Notes: generated from the sequence alone by a model not told the origin. Positions 36,401 through 42,884 are shown, counted from the stretch's first letter. The stretch: 64,000 nucleotides of DNA from an uncultured Verrucomicrobiota bacterium (GCA_903821635.1 CAIJLV010000138.1:1-64000); one strand, 5' to 3'. Translations and numbers: made by a program.

Positions 36401-37190
36401 CTACGGCATTGGTTCTGACTTTGGCGTGGCGGATTCGCTGAAGAACTTCGGCGGTTTCTCCAGCGCGGTCACGGGCAGTGACTTCAGTTTCCTCCTCCGT
36501 GCACTCAAGCAGCAGGGCCGACTGGAAGTGCTCAGCCGCCCACAGATCGTCACCTCCGACAACAAGCCGGCGACCATCAACATCGGTCAGCGCGTTCCCC
36601 TCGTGGACCAGAGCCGGCTGGATGCGCAGAACAATCTGACCACGCAATTTCGCTACGAGGACGTGGGAGTGAACCTGACCGTGACGCCCAAAATCAGTCC
36701 GGACGGTTTCGTGAAGATGGAAATCGGCACGACCAACAGTTCGATCAGCACCTCCACGGTTGAGGTCAACAAAGGGTCCTCGGTGCCAATCATCAATCAA
36801 CGCAAGGCCAACACCACCGTCAGCGCCCAGAGCGGCCAGACGATCATCATCGGTGGACTCATCGCCACCACCGACGACAAGCGGGTGAAGAAAATGCCGG
36901 TGCTGGGCGAGATCCCCTACCTCGGAGCCTTGTTTCGCACCAGTTCCACCAAGCGCGATCGCAAGGAGCTCCTGATCATGCTCACTCCCGTGGTCATGGA
37001 GAATCATCAGCGCAAGGTGAAGCTCAGCGATCCTGACGAGGTGCTGCGCCAAGAATTGGATTCGTCCAACTTCAAACCCCTGATGAAGCAGGGTGAAATG
37101 CAGCGTAAACTGCTCGAACCGCTCTACCAGACCAACCGCCCCACGTGGCGGGATCAAGTGCTGCCGAACAAGAAGGAAAATTCGCTGTGA
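24438..37190 (+). CDS. gspD: Giant secretin (GspD/PilQ-like) with about 47 N1/NolW-like modules
   Basis: This outer-membrane secretin has 4,250 residues, about six times the normal length. A signal peptide (MKSLRLVFLGTTLLAGSGAV, preceded by nine residues if ATG 24438 is used; ATG 24465 is the alternative) is followed by an N0/STN domain (about residues 52-135). I then count about 47 tandem modules of 65-105 residues. Each has the N1/NolW pattern: an (F/L)xLxxAxAxxLxxxLxxLF helix, a variable loop, a D-x-x-S-N-x-L-I-V strand, and a helix ending in QLD. The C-terminal secretin domain is complete: VLIQVLLAEVTLD, VLSRPQIVTSDNKPATINIG, QSGQTIIIGGLI and LFRTSSTKRDRKELLIMLTP, about residues 3955-4190. 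The frame is open throughout. The rough monomer mass is about 460 kDa (110 Da per residue). Confidence 0.97.
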   Translation: MSSLAPFSAMKSLRLVFLGTTLLAGSGAVAQPAAPPDVVVSAPATVASARNIRFQFDGIPYADVVERFAQMAGKPLLSDTNIVGSLTYDDPNAYSYVEALDTLNLMLAMKGVMLVEDGNNLRLVPFKQLPSMPLRIMRGTENVGDVRPNEVVTVVLDVKNLDAKEVADSLLPMLSNAGSVATLGRGRGLVVTDRLANIQRVRTLMTTIGNEQAADRQMKTYTLLNASGAIVSDLLNRTFGVATAPKRTSFNPNTKAMDVLPPDPNDYITSVYDDASRTLVLFGPNERLGLAEELINKFEQKDGAGGDVRIYQPQTIKAEELASMIRQAIPGVAGPNETGSAAATKARVIADKEQNRLIVAAPLPGQLDQIEQLITRVDKGIVGAVGVGGENALVPTRGESIQLTKIFRPRATEATNVTAILKQALTRKNKSGQVVTSASVSYDGGSQSVVVTGSPADLQTASDIVSQLETGSSQPTPLQTRFIEVGSPEEARRIQPLVEQLYRNQSADGSTSTVAHAKILADTESGRLIVTASQEHLQRIENLVTQLRADKPQTQTRRLKVISLKNSRTEAALPNIQNLVSERMADRRFATVPKPSLVADVPNNRLLVTATDDQLKEIEAVVGIVDIAPVQTERELSVIPLQAKQAAEIIPLVTQLVGQLAAPGQLAPTLMADPTGKQIIVLAVAKDQERIRTLVKQFDVTPATAAPRQFRGIELFSRTAVEFTPLVQQLYQEQVRGQPEPAGGAATLIAEAKNNRIMVSGADKEIARVEGIIRQLDPVEKKAAKEETRVIRLKTASATELVGLVEKSLNAQSQQVKVLLDARSNSLVITGDRAAVEAAWQMIQQLDTRPEAGPRELKVIELKSADANTLAPTVTTLFTELLRDQRGADYVTGTKIVPDPVANRLIITGGAAEIEQVASIVNRLDNSPQQAPGARVFKLNQAEAGMMAPIVSSAMMRYDPRGLPIKRVTVTADEKSNSLIVSGTRTDLQDAESVIEKLDGGGEAVTREKQLRIFEVKGDPDALATLLQKVFSAQNPGRNLSSVLSITPEPASKRLLVLASPTVLAQVETMVTALDAKPEQGVRELHSVELKNATAADLMTKVNQIYAEQSQGKTLKPATIYPDASGTRLLVQGTDEQAASIQQIVSTLESQVRPARETKVFDLGKLAEAQRLMPLVQQLYRDQLASTPQLGSPDAQIVSDGKTGRVFVSARADQLKTVEDIIARLQLNAGPGQASRETKTFEVGTAADVQRLHPLVQQLYQDQWKDKQDTDPADAQIMADPKAGRLIITGKPEHLKQIEAILQQLGTGKARTENRQTRIIDLTTASAVELATTVRTLYLEEAKGRLGGSTPDTLITPDTGGNRLILVGDTNELAAVEEVVRKLDKASAQSASARVFKIKSAEPEKVAEILTTSLVRYDAYGRPQKRATVSVDAKTRTLIVTGDPKELQGVSLIIEQLDQSLGEVPERRTKVITLKQGRAATLSPKVRQLYADRIKSQPELSTSDILILEEGESNQLIIAGNDAQLKVVDQIVDELQSAQLTRVGRETRLLSVGSADELARLQPLVQQLYTDRFKGRDASDPADAQIIPDAKNARFIVTARTNHIEEIEAILTQLRSNETAFQARDTRVFDLTTANAVELSTTVRTLYTEQAKNRPGAPAADTLITPDVSGNRIIVTGGTNELAVVEDLIRKLDKVGSQSASARVFKIKSAEPEKVAEILSTSLVRYDAYGRAQKRVTVSVDAKTRTLIVTGDPKELAGVSLIIEQLDQSLGEVPERKTKVINLKQGKALVLSPKVRQLYADRIKSQPELTTSDILILEEAESNQLIIAGNDAQLKVVGQIVDELQSAQLTRAARETRLLEVGSADELSRLQPLVQQLYTDRFKGRDASDPADAQIIPDAKNARFIVTARTNHLAEIEEILAQLRSNDTAFQPRDTRVFDLTSANAVELSTTVRTLYTEQAKNRPGAPAADTLITPDVSGNRIIVTGGTNELAVVEDLIRKLDKVGAQSSTARVFKVKSADPDKVAEILGTALVRYDAYGRPQKRVSVVTDPKTRTIIATGDPKELQAAAVIIEQLDSSLGAEAGRSMRVLPLKDRRASEISAKIRQVYQDQARNNPEFGTTEPLILDDALSNQLIVAGNEKQLNALAEITTLLQAGGTTGGRQSKVFPLQRSSATTLAGMIAQLYARRGQTGDPSEWVLASTGGNERTLVVEARPAVLERIEQLVKEVDGAGPDGENVIQTVHLEKGRAEDLAEAVNRVLSARGDAATTRRVSITPVAGANSLLLNGPTNAVQQVIDVIRGLDKEGAGSSDIEVRIYKLENGSAREVSSVLQQLLQSVSRNFRRSPTGPGDNEGAGGRRTPQTSVSVDERSNSLIISATETHFKVVEKILPTLDKAPERSDRDVQFVWLRKAKAYDVSSKLDTLFEDRPRADRPVIEPDLTANSLTIIAKRGDIPQIQDLISRLDEQGKESAVQVRLRPLDRVAADQMAKMLVSIYPQVSGTPLRLADKVSPPAEKQDAEELKAPEVVIAVDKAANALILSGPAQELDGVDRLVTELSLNFYGNESEFRLFAIKDADPVIVARTLTELLRQDPVQVQQPGQPPQAVAPKQRITVVAEPRTRSVIVRARPTDFALMESLIKQLDNAGQIAQLDFRVVPLTNAPPEKLLPLVQQMVTQLSASRPGDPVTVAVDSRGRGLVVIARDTMATQVEKLIQSLDTPAAHVEVEVQIVPLKQANAVQLAAVLRGMLRPGTAGESTLESRELQEQVRRLKVRNPQGETVLLDLTKPIKIATDPAAGAGGGNRLLLTSTPDNLAALTAIVGLMDSVPVLDGVKLRFVQLEHADAAAVAQTLTSVFTQGRTLAVGPAGPGAQPAEQGKALVQPLNVAVDNRSNTLILSGQPDSLDLAQKLIADLDRELFRYVTDVRMFRLKHASATRLVPLLQSVFTEGAAVPGTEGLSTQITRLRTLKDGERGKVNQTPKNRPALTIQADDQSNILIVAARSDNLPLIADVIEQLDIPAASGLETVRVYPLEHAEPAAVQKVLSDLFTGPRATSLRNEDRPVITVDARTGSLIVAGNSKAFGVIEGLLKSLDQKLPFDLRDIAFIPLEHADANVVAPTLQKLMDARVTQRATLNQGQAEALKVIIMADQRSNALIVGGAREGFELVQNLAKQLDQAAPALSGRVRLIPMQYADARVVASTLSTLFEQRYAALRTADVQRNKPIILPDTRSNSLLVAASQEDNRTLDDLLKRLDAKQDNPALTLTVLPLKFNDSARVATMIESIFSARQRAQTLPGSTPLPSEQIKLEPDPLNNALIVSASKENLELVQGLLLKLDAEPVIPGGVFETFTLEFADATRISTILKSLVDQGLYRPGRPANASGRGGNAGRDTLSISVDPRSNTLIVSASPENLTIVREVVKRLDAKDLAANADVKLYALKNARASSLATTLQQFFQAKRTADSIAVNANQRSIPATVIADDRINSILVTGGKEAFDLVDRMLPQLDGDSVFSRLNFRVFPLKKATALKLQATLQPIFANRPPKVRGEPVDPITIIADQWVNALLVGATVDDLSTVASLIEKLDSDPTETGISIHVFPLAKADARRVATTVQGLFRENLPNQILPITVSADERINAIVVSCGETDAQRIGQLVQKLDTDQVAKVSEIKVFPLQFARAEALASILNTALNTKPVALNEQSPNAQSVLQFITRTELGQELVTAALKESVLITPDPRMNSLIVSGPVDYMGLLEQIVTRLDASSPQVAKIKVFSLQNADARQMADVLTQMFRMTPTGGPATGQRSVQYTLVRNLAADAGPGEESMASATLGTAEQNALTVTVDPRTNSLLVGGTDHYVTLVSQLIDTLDSSTTHERNSEVIRLKNSQASEVALAIRSFLDQERLKLIQALGVDAAAAAQRMMDQEVAVVAEQTSNTLLLSANHRYFEQVRRLIDELDQAQPQVLIQVLLAEVTLDNATDLGVEWSHNGSKGDVAYGIGSDFGVADSLKNFGGFSSAVTGSDFSFLLRALKQQGRLEVLSRPQIVTSDNKPATINIGQRVPLVDQSRLDAQNNLTTQFRYEDVGVNLTVTPKISPDGFVKMEIGTTNSSISTSTVEVNKGSSVPIINQRKANTTVSAQSGQTIIIGGLIATTDDKRVKKMPVLGEIPYLGALFRTSSTKRDRKELLIMLTPVVMENHQRKVKLSDPDEVLRQELDSSNFKPLMKQGEMQRKLLEPLYQTNRPTWRDQVLPNKKENSL
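24888..36300 (+). repeat. Array of about 47 tandem secretin N1/NolW-like modules
   Basis: These are the modules counted by eye in the translated secretin, each closing with an LD- or LQ-type turn. Most modules are diverged. Loops are short (modules of 65-75 residues) in the first two thirds and longer (80-105 residues) in several of the last modules. Usual GspD proteins carry N1, N2 and N3, that is three of this fold. My count could be off by one or two. Confidence 0.88.
28386..30900 (+). repeat. 927-bp higher-order tandem repeat (four modules per unit) within the secretin gene
   Basis: The same positions recur at an exact 927-bp distance. RVFDLTTANAVELSTTVRTL-type modules begin at 28386, 29313 and 30240. 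RVFKIKSAEPEKVAEIL-type modules begin at 28617, 29544 and 30471. The first two units are near-identical over their full length (309 codons). The third is close over its first two modules and then diverges. This shows recent growth by unequal recombination, in frame. Confidence 0.93.
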
Positions 37191-37669
37191 AGTTTACTCC
37201 TTGGGTGCTTGGTGCGCTGGGGTGGGTGGCGGTTTTGACGACTGGCTGTGTGACTGGCGGGGGCGGTGGAACCGTCTCTGAAATCCATCTCTTCGGGGTC
37301 CCGGTGGCACTCAATTTGGACAGTATTCCGGGCCCCGACGGGATCGGTGTTCGGATCTATGCGAGCGCGCCTGGTGTCGCCCGGGGCGTGGTCATTCGGT
37401 CGGGCGTGCTCCAAGTCCTATTGTTTGAGGGCGCCCTGGACGCCGGCGAATTGAAAGCCACCGCTGCGTTGAAGGTCTGGTCCTTGGGCGCCGCGGCCTT
37501 GAAACCGCTCGCGGCGGAAACCTCTCTGGGAGTTGGCTACCAGCTCGCCCTGCGCTGGGAACAAGCCATCCCGCGGACCGCCGTCGTCACCGTGGTGGCC
37601 CGTTATCAGCGCCCCGGCGGGGAGGAATTCTGGTCTACCCCCAACACGGTCTCGGTCGCTGTAAAGTAA
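37187..37669 (+). CDS. Small lipoprotein, candidate pilotin of the giant secretin
   Basis: The 160-residue product starts at GTG 37187, overlapping the secretin stop codon. A lipoprotein signal ends in LTTGC (Cys about residue 21). The mature domain is a short, mostly beta protein (GIGVRIYASAPGVARGVVIR, then RTAVVTVVARYQ). I recognise no family. Translational coupling to the secretin gene and the lipobox suggest an outer-membrane lipoprotein helping secretin insertion (a pilotin role). This rests on context only; known pilotins are mostly helical or TPR proteins. Confidence 0.75.
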   Translation: MKFTPWVLGALGWVAVLTTGCVTGGGGGTVSEIHLFGVPVALNLDSIPGPDGIGVRIYASAPGVARGVVIRSGVLQVLLFEGALDAGELKATAALKVWSLGAAALKPLAAETSLGVGYQLALRWEQAIPRTAVVTVVARYQRPGGEEFWSTPNTVSVAVK

Positions 37670-37676
37670 TCGTCCG

Positions 37677-37845
37677 CCAGTAGTCCCGGCGTAACTGCTC
37701 CAGCGCCAGGTGTGACTCCTCCAGACTTGTCCCACCGGCCCGCAGCACCACGCTCCAGCAGCGTGGTGGCCAAGACTCGTCCGGCAGGCGCGGCAGCGGG
37801 CTTGGGGCTGGGTTCTGGGACGGTTCCTGAACGAAAGGAAAGCTG
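37677..37845 (-). pseudogene. Truncated N-terminus of an RNA polymerase sigma factor gene
   Basis: On the minus strand the frame reads CWSVVLRAGGTSLEESHLAL then EQLRRDYW. This is very close to the start of a verrucomicrobial ECF sigma-factor family, in which I expect the frame to continue with YPLYAY-like sequence. Here it runs directly into the 3' end of the lipoprotein gene (RTITL), so the rest is missing. The upstream end is uncertain. Confidence 0.6.
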
Positions 37846-38338
37846 AGCGGCGCCACTGCGGGTGGTCTAAAATGATGGCAGACCGGAGCGAGGTTCCAAC
37901 GCACTGGGCGGCGAAAACAGAGATTAAGGGGGCAAGGCAGGTCCCGGGCAGCGGATCAAGGATGCCACCAGAAACATAGCCAGCACCACCCGCCGCTCGG
38001 CCGCTCGGAGAGCCCGCCGCCGAGCGAGACCACCATCAATTAAGCCCTGAATTTGAGGCCCCCCAATTATCGGCCGGGAAGATCTCCACCGGTTTACCGA
38101 AGTTGCCCCAAGTTGAGTGCGAGCAGCACTGGGGTAACTCCACAGTTATCCAAGGGTGCGAAGCAGAGACGAATTACGGTGCAACCTGTTGTTAAACAGG
38201 ATTTTTGGAATCTTCAAAAGTAAGGATCGAGTTGGATCCAAACGAGGAGATTCAAACTTCGGTAAGTAACGCCCAACGGGGAGAGGATGTCGGCGCACTG
38301 TATTTCATATAAGTTGTTTCGGATTAACAACTTAAATA
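37846..38338. other. Non-coding stretch between the sigma remnant and tRNA-Asn
   Basis: I see no gene here. A hairpin-prone string CTCGGCCGCTCGGAGAGC lies near 38003-38030. The second half is clearly more AT-rich than the rest of the window. It is the downstream flank of tRNA-Asn, where integration often occurs, but I find no attachment-site duplication. Confidence 0.4.
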
Positions 38339-38413
38339 TGGCTCCAGAGGTAGGACTTGAACCTACAACCACACGGTTAACAGCCGCGTGCTCTACCATT
38401 GAGCTACTCTGGA
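38339..38413 (-). tRNA. tRNA-Asn (anticodon GTT)
   Basis: On the minus strand the gene reads from TCCAGAG (38413) to CTCTGGA plus G and an encoded CCA (38339). The seven-base acceptor stem is perfect. The D arm is AGCTCAATGGTAGAGC, the anticodon loop has GTT within CGGCTGTTAACCG, and the T arm contains GGTTCAAGTCC. All standard features are present. Confidence 0.97.
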
Positions 38414-38457
38414 ACTCCGTAACGGGCGAACAAAGTAGCGGCTGATTTTGGCAAGCG

Positions 38458-39567
38458 TCAAAGGCTTTTTACAGGTTCATGCGGAAGGGATTCCGTGCGA
38501 GGCACCCGATGTGTCCCGTAGTCCCGGCCGGGGCGTTCCAATTCGAGCAGCCGCAGTTTGCGCCAGAGGCCACCGCCATAGCCCCCCAGAGCGCCTCCAG
38601 AATTCACGACCCGGTGGCACGGAATCACGATGGCGATGCGGTTTGCGCCGTTGGCCAAACCCACGGCGCGCTGCCCGTTGGGGCAGCCGAGGCGGTGCGC
38701 GAGTTCCGCGTAGGAAGCGGTTGCTCCAAACGGAATCTGGCGGAGTCCGGCCCAGACTCGTTCCTGAAACGCGGTGCCTGGGGCGTGCAGGGGAACGGTG
38801 AAAATCTGTAACTGTCCGGCAAAATAGGCGGCCAGTTCGTTTTTCAACTGGTTGAGGTGTGGGTGTTCGCCGGGAACCCAAGGTAGCCCCACTCGTTGGC
38901 GCAGTCGTTTGAGCGTGAGGGTGACCCGTTCCGGATCGGAAAATTCCAGCAGGCAGATGCCCAAGTCACTGGCGGCGATGAGCAGGGGGCCAAGCGGGGA
39001 GGCGATGACCTCGGCCTTGAGGCAGGCCGAGGTTCGAGCGGCGCCGGGCGGAGTCCCGAAATGCCGGCTGAAGGCGTCCCGAAATCCGCTGTGCGATTCA
39101 AAGCCGTGTCCGAGGGCGGCCGCATCAAGGGTGCCGCCCTGCTGCAGGGTGGTGAGAGCCCGACCCAGCCTTTGGTGGCGGGCATATTCGGCAAAGCTGA
39201 GGCCGAGATGATGTTGAAACCAGCGGCGCACGCGGGCGGGTTCAAGGCCGAGTCGTTTTAGGTCGGTGGCCGTCAGGCGGGTGTCGGGTTCTGCTTCAAG
39301 GCGTTGGAAGAGTGGTTGTAACCAAGCGGGGCGCTCTCCAGGGCTGGTTTGCGGGTGGCAGCGTAGACAGGCTCGGTAGCCTCGGGCGCAAGCCTCGGCC
39401 GGGGTGGCGAAATATTCCAAGTTCTCCGGCTTCGGTTTACGTGCGGGACAGGACGGGCGGCAGAAGATTCCGGTGGTGCGCACGCCGGCCACAAACAGGC
39501 CGTCGAAGCTGCGGTCACCTTCGAGAAAGGCTTGTTCCATCGTAGACCGCGGCGGGAGCAAATTCAC
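38458..39567 (-). CDS. ada: Bifunctional transcriptional regulator / O6-methylguanine-DNA methyltransferase Ada
   Basis: The 369-residue Ada protein repairs alkylated DNA and activates the adaptive response. Order of parts: an N-terminal zinc/phosphotriester domain with the four cysteines of CRPSC and CLRC (about residues 36-70), an AraC-type helix-turn-helix region (about 85-180, with LGHGFESHSGFRDAFSRHFG), and a C-terminal methyltransferase with active-site PCHRV (about residue 323). The start is ATG 39567; ATG 39540 is an in-frame alternative closer to the family start. It lies next to tRNA-Asn in a block without operon partners. Confidence 0.95.
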   Translation of the reverse strand: MNLLPPRSTMEQAFLEGDRSFDGLFVAGVRTTGIFCRPSCPARKPKPENLEYFATPAEACARGYRACLRCHPQTSPGERPAWLQPLFQRLEAEPDTRLTATDLKRLGLEPARVRRWFQHHLGLSFAEYARHQRLGRALTTLQQGGTLDAAALGHGFESHSGFRDAFSRHFGTPPGAARTSACLKAEVIASPLGPLLIAASDLGICLLEFSDPERVTLTLKRLRQRVGLPWVPGEHPHLNQLKNELAAYFAGQLQIFTVPLHAPGTAFQERVWAGLRQIPFGATASYAELAHRLGCPNGQRAVGLANGANRIAIVIPCHRVVNSGGALGGYGGGLWRKLRLLELERPGRDYGTHRVPRTESLPHEPVKSL

Positions 39568-39825
39568 AAGGCCGACGTTAGCGAGAGCTGGTTGCGACGC
39601 TCCACCGAAAATGCGCTACGGAAGTGGGGTTGATTGCTCGGGTTTGATGTCCGGCCGCTGCACGGTTCTCGCGGGTAAATTGGCCGTGGTGCCGGTGGCG
39701 TTAGCAGGCTTGAGCGCGTGCTGGTGGGAATTTGCCGCTTCTCGGGGCTGGGGCTCGGCAAACAGAGGCTCATTTCCGCCAATCGGCGCGTGGTGAACGG
39801 GCTCCATGAGCGTAGGTTGAATGTG

Positions 39826-40101
39826 ATGAAACCACGAACCTCACCTTCCCGTGGTCCCGCCTTGGTGGTGGTGCCCGCGCCAACAGAAACGCCCGTCAAT
39901 ACGTGGATGAAGCCGGAGAATTCGGAGTCAGCCAAACGGCAATCCGATGAGCGGGCTCACCCGAATGCCCGGGATCCCAGAGGCACCGCCACGCGCGAAG
40001 AAATTCGGAAGGAAGTCACGCGCAAGCAGCCCGCTCGTCAGTCGGAGCGGCCCCGCGAACGGCGCGGTCAGCCTCGCAGTCACAAACCGGGTGCGGAGTG
40101 A
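39826..40101 (+). CDS. Possible small basic protein
   Basis: The open frame of 91 codons from ATG 39826 encodes a hydrophilic, strongly basic protein, with a C-terminal half rich in Arg, Lys and Glu (REEIRKEVTRK, RPRERRGQPR). I recognise no family, and composition alone could produce this. It is the only plausible gene between ada and the small membrane ORF. Confidence 0.3.
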   Translation: MKPRTSPSRGPALVVVPAPTETPVNTWMKPENSESAKRQSDERAHPNARDPRGTATREEIRKEVTRKQPARQSERPRERRGQPRSHKPGAE

Positions 40102-40228
40102 GCGAGGTATCCGTCTGCCAGGGGCAATTCGTGCGGAATTTAGGGCAATTGCGGTGGAGCGGCACCGGGTGTGCACGGGCACGGTCCGCGCCCAAGTCGC
40201 CGGTGGGTCCGGCTAACATTCACTTCTT

Positions 40229-40324
40229 ATGCTCGTTAATCTTCTGATCTTCACTTTCGCCGTCGCCGTGGTCGTGGCTTACGTGGTGGTGGCCATTAAG
40301 GTGGTCAACGAATCTGAATCGTAA
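40229..40324 (+). CDS. Possible 31-residue single-pass membrane microprotein
   Basis: ATG 40229 opens a 31-codon frame starting MLVNLLIFTFAVAVVVAYVV. It is almost entirely one transmembrane helix, followed by a short tail AIKVVNESES. The frame has a normal start and stop and lies in an otherwise empty region upstream of hom. There is no recognisable family and no clear Shine-Dalgarno. Confidence 0.4.
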   Translation: MLVNLLIFTFAVAVVVAYVVVAIKVVNESES

Positions 40325-40445
40325 GGCCGCCCGCAACCCCGCAGGGCAGGGGGCTGGCGTTGGACGGTGCCGGGGCGTCGACCGCTCGCCGGTTCAAAAA
40401 GGCATTGTTCCGGTTCGTGCCCCTCGCCAGTCTCTGCGGCTCGTT

Positions 40446-41798
40446 ATGCAGCAGGTGAATCTCGGCCTTGTGGGTGGCGGAACCGTCGGTGGTGGCGTAG
40501 TCAATGCGCTTCAGCGGAACGGCGCCCTTATGGCTTCGCGGCTGGGGGTGGAATTGCGGGTGGTCAAAGTGGCGGTGCGTGACCTCAAAAAAGCGCGACT
40601 GGCCACCCTATCGTCGCGCTTGCTTACGACCGACTGGCGTCAAGTCGTCAATGATCCCGCAGTCCAAGTGGTGGTGGAGTTGATGGGGGGGACGACGATT
40701 GCGAAAGAGGTCGTCTTAGCAGCGTTGCGGCTGGGCAAGTCGGTGGTCACCGCCAACAAGGCCCTGCTGTCCGCGCATGGCGAAGAGTTGTTCGCCGAAG
40801 CGGCGCGGTCCGGCGCCAACCTTTACTACGAGGCGTCCGTCGCCGGCGGTATTCCGATCATCAAGGTGTTGCGCGAGTCGCTGGTCGGTAATCGGGTGCT
40901 GCATCTGGCCGGCATCGTCAACGGCACCTGCAATTACATCCTCACCCGGATGAAGCTCGAAGGCGCAGACTTTGCCGACGTGCTCGCCGAGGCCCAGCGA
41001 CTGGGTTACGCCGAGGCGGAACCCTCGCTCGATATTGATGGGCACGACGCCGCGCACAAGGTCGGTATCCTCGCCTCGCTGGCCCATGGTTTTTGGGTGA
41101 AACCGGAGCAGATTCACACCGAAGGCATCCGGCACCTCAGCAAGCTGGACCTCCAATTCGCGGCCCAACTGGGTTATACGATCAAACTGCTGGGCATCGT
41201 GAAAAGTTTACCGGAGCCGCTGCCGGCTAAGACAAAATCTCCCGTCACGGCGGGGCGGCGCAAATCCGCCCGGGTGCAGGTCTCCGTCTATCCGGCGCTG
41301 GTGCCCAACGGACACGTCCTGGCCTCGGTCAATTACGCGTTCAACGCCATCTCTGTGCGGGGCGACGTGGTGGGCGACACGCTATTTTACGGCCGTGGAG
41401 CGGGTTCGGAAGCCACGGCCAGTTCCGTGTTAAGCGATCTTGCCGATGCGGCTCTCGACTTGAAGCACGGATCAATCCGGCGCGTGCCCGACTTTGTGGC
41501 GCATGACGGGCAGGGCCAAGTCTGCCCCTTGGCCGAAGTCGTTTCGCGGTATTACGTGCGCCTGATGGTGCTCGACCAGCCGGGCGTCTTTGCGCGGATC
41601 GCCACCCTGCTGGCGAGGGCGAAGATTGGAATTTCCTCCATCATCCAGCCCGAGGGCCATGCCGGTGAAACGGTGCCCGTGATCCTGATGATCCACGATG
41701 CCCCCAACCTCGCGATGCAGCGCGTGCTCGCGCAGATTGCGAAGCTCCCGGACGTAAAGTCCAAGCCTGTCATGATTCGCGTGGAAGCTTTCGACTGA
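40446..41798 (+). CDS. hom: Homoserine dehydrogenase
   Basis: This 450-residue enzyme reduces aspartate semialdehyde to homoserine, the branch point to threonine and methionine. The N-terminal Rossmann motif is [13 protein letters not shown] (residues about 5-17). Catalytic-domain signatures are the [10 protein letters not shown] region, [17 protein letters not shown] and [14 protein letters not shown]-terminal ACT domain ([20 protein letters not shown]) is the likely threonine feedback site. It lies seven bases upstream of thrC, so the pair is an operon. No homoserine kinase gene is in the window. Confidence 0.97.
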   Translation: MQQVNLGLVGGGTVGGGVVNALQRNGALMASRLGVELRVVKVAVRDLKKARLATLSSRLLTTDWRQVVNDPAVQVVVELMGGTTIAKEVVLAALRLGKSVVTANKALLSAHGEELFAEAARSGANLYYEASVAGGIPIIKVLRESLVGNRVLHLAGIVNGTCNYILTRMKLEGADFADVLAEAQRLGYAEAEPSLDIDGHDAAHKVGILASLAHGFWVKPEQIHTEGIRHLSKLDLQFAAQLGYTIKLLGIVKSLPEPLPAKTKSPVTAGRRKSARVQVSVYPALVPNGHVLASVNYAFNAISVRGDVVGDTLFYGRGAGSEATASSVLSDLADAALDLKHGSIRRVPDFVAHDGQGQVCPLAEVVSRYYVRLMVLDQPGVFARIATLLARAKIGISSIIQPEGHAGETVPVILMIHDAPNLAMQRVLAQIAKLPDVKSKPVMIRVEAFD

Positions 41799-41805
41799 TC
41801 CCCCC

Positions 41806-42879
41806 ATGAGTGCCCATTTCCAATCCTGGCCCGGCGTCATTCGCCGTTACGCACAATTCCTTCCCGTCACCGCCGAAACCCCGGTGGTCACGCTGCTGGA
41901 GGGTAACACCCCGCTCATTTCAGTGCCGAACTTCGTGGCGGCGATCGGCGGGAGCTTCGATCTCCGCCTGAAATACGAGGCCATGAACCCGACGTGTTCG
42001 TTCAAAGACCGCGGCATGACCATGGCGATCACCAAGGCGAAAGAGCGGGGTGCCCAGATCGTCGTGTGCGCCAGCACTGGCAACACCAGCGCCAGCGCGG
42101 CGGCCTACGCGGCCCGGGCCGGCTTGAAGTGTGTGGTGCTGTTGCCGAAGGGTAAGATTGCTCACGGCAAACTGGCTCAAGCCCTCCTCTACGGTGCGAC
42201 TACGGTGAGTATTGAGGGCAATTTCGACGATGCGCTCCGCATCGTCCGAGAACTCGGCGAGACTGGGTTGGTTGAAGTCGTCAATTCCGTGAACCCGGTT
42301 CGCATCGAAGGGCAGAAGACCGCTGCATTTGAAATTTGCGACGCGTTGGGAGACGCCCCGGACTTTCATTTCCTCCCGGTCGGTAACGCCGGCAACATCA
42401 CGGCCTACTGGAAGGGATTCAAAGAGTATCACGCCGCCGAGCGGTCGGACACGTTGCCCAAGATGATGGGTTGGCAAGCCGCCGGGGCCGCTCCCCTCGT
42501 GCTCGGCTATCCGATCGCCCATCCGGAGACCGTGGCGACGGCTATTCGCATCGGAAATCCCGCCAGTTGGCAGCCCGCCCTTGAGGCAGCCCGCGAGTCG
42601 GCCGGAGCCATCCGCAGCGTGACGGACGAAGAAATCTTGCACGCCTACAAACTGCTCGCCCGCACGGAAGGCATCATGGTCGAACCAGCCTGTGCCGCGC
42701 CGCTTGCCGGGCTGATCAAGTGCGTGCAGTCCGGGGAAATTCCCGAGGGTTCACTGATCACGGCGACCATGACGGGCCACGGACTCAAAGATCCGGACAC
42801 CGCCATCAGGGTCGCCGGCTTTGAGCCCATCGTGACGGCGGCGACGAAGGAGGCGGTGATGTCCGCGGTGGGACTTTGA
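41806..42879 (+). CDS. thrC: Threonine synthase
   Basis: This 357-residue PLP enzyme converts O-phosphohomoserine to threonine. The PLP lysine lies in [11 protein letters not shown] (about residue 66), the phosphate-binding loop is [14 protein letters not shown], and the C-terminal TGHGLKDPD is typical. It is the short class found with hom in many bacteria. It ends at a probable bidirectional terminator facing the convergent nuclease gene. Confidence 0.96.
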   Translation: MSAHFQSWPGVIRRYAQFLPVTAETPVVTLLEGNTPLISVPNFVAAIGGSFDLRLKYEAMNPTCSFKDRGMTMAITKAKERGAQIVVCASTGNTSASAAAYAARAGLKCVVLLPKGKIAHGKLAQALLYGATTVSIEGNFDDALRIVRELGETGLVEVVNSVNPVRIEGQKTAAFEICDALGDAPDFHFLPVGNAGNITAYWKGFKEYHAAERSDTLPKMMGWQAAGAAPLVLGYPIAHPETVATAIRIGNPASWQPALEAARESAGAIRSVTDEEILHAYKLLARTEGIMVEPACAAPLAGLIKCVQSGEIPEGSLITATMTGHGLKDPDTAIRVAGFEPIVTAATKEAVMSAVGL

Positions 42880-42884
42880 CCGGG

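Noticed and set aside
37846-38338. Integration site or genomic-island border beside tRNA-Asn
   Set aside because: The region is AT-richer and adjacent to a tRNA, but I found no integrase gene and no direct repeat of the tRNA 3' end within the window.
38214-38399. 61-codon minus-strand open frame at tRNA-Asn
   Set aside because: It overlaps the tRNA gene, whose structure is complete. The peptide is a common artefact of tRNA-Asn regions.
40325-40445. Possible riboswitch or attenuator upstream of hom-thrC
   Set aside because: I looked for a leader peptide with Thr/Ile codons and for conserved riboswitch cores and saw neither in the 120-base leader.
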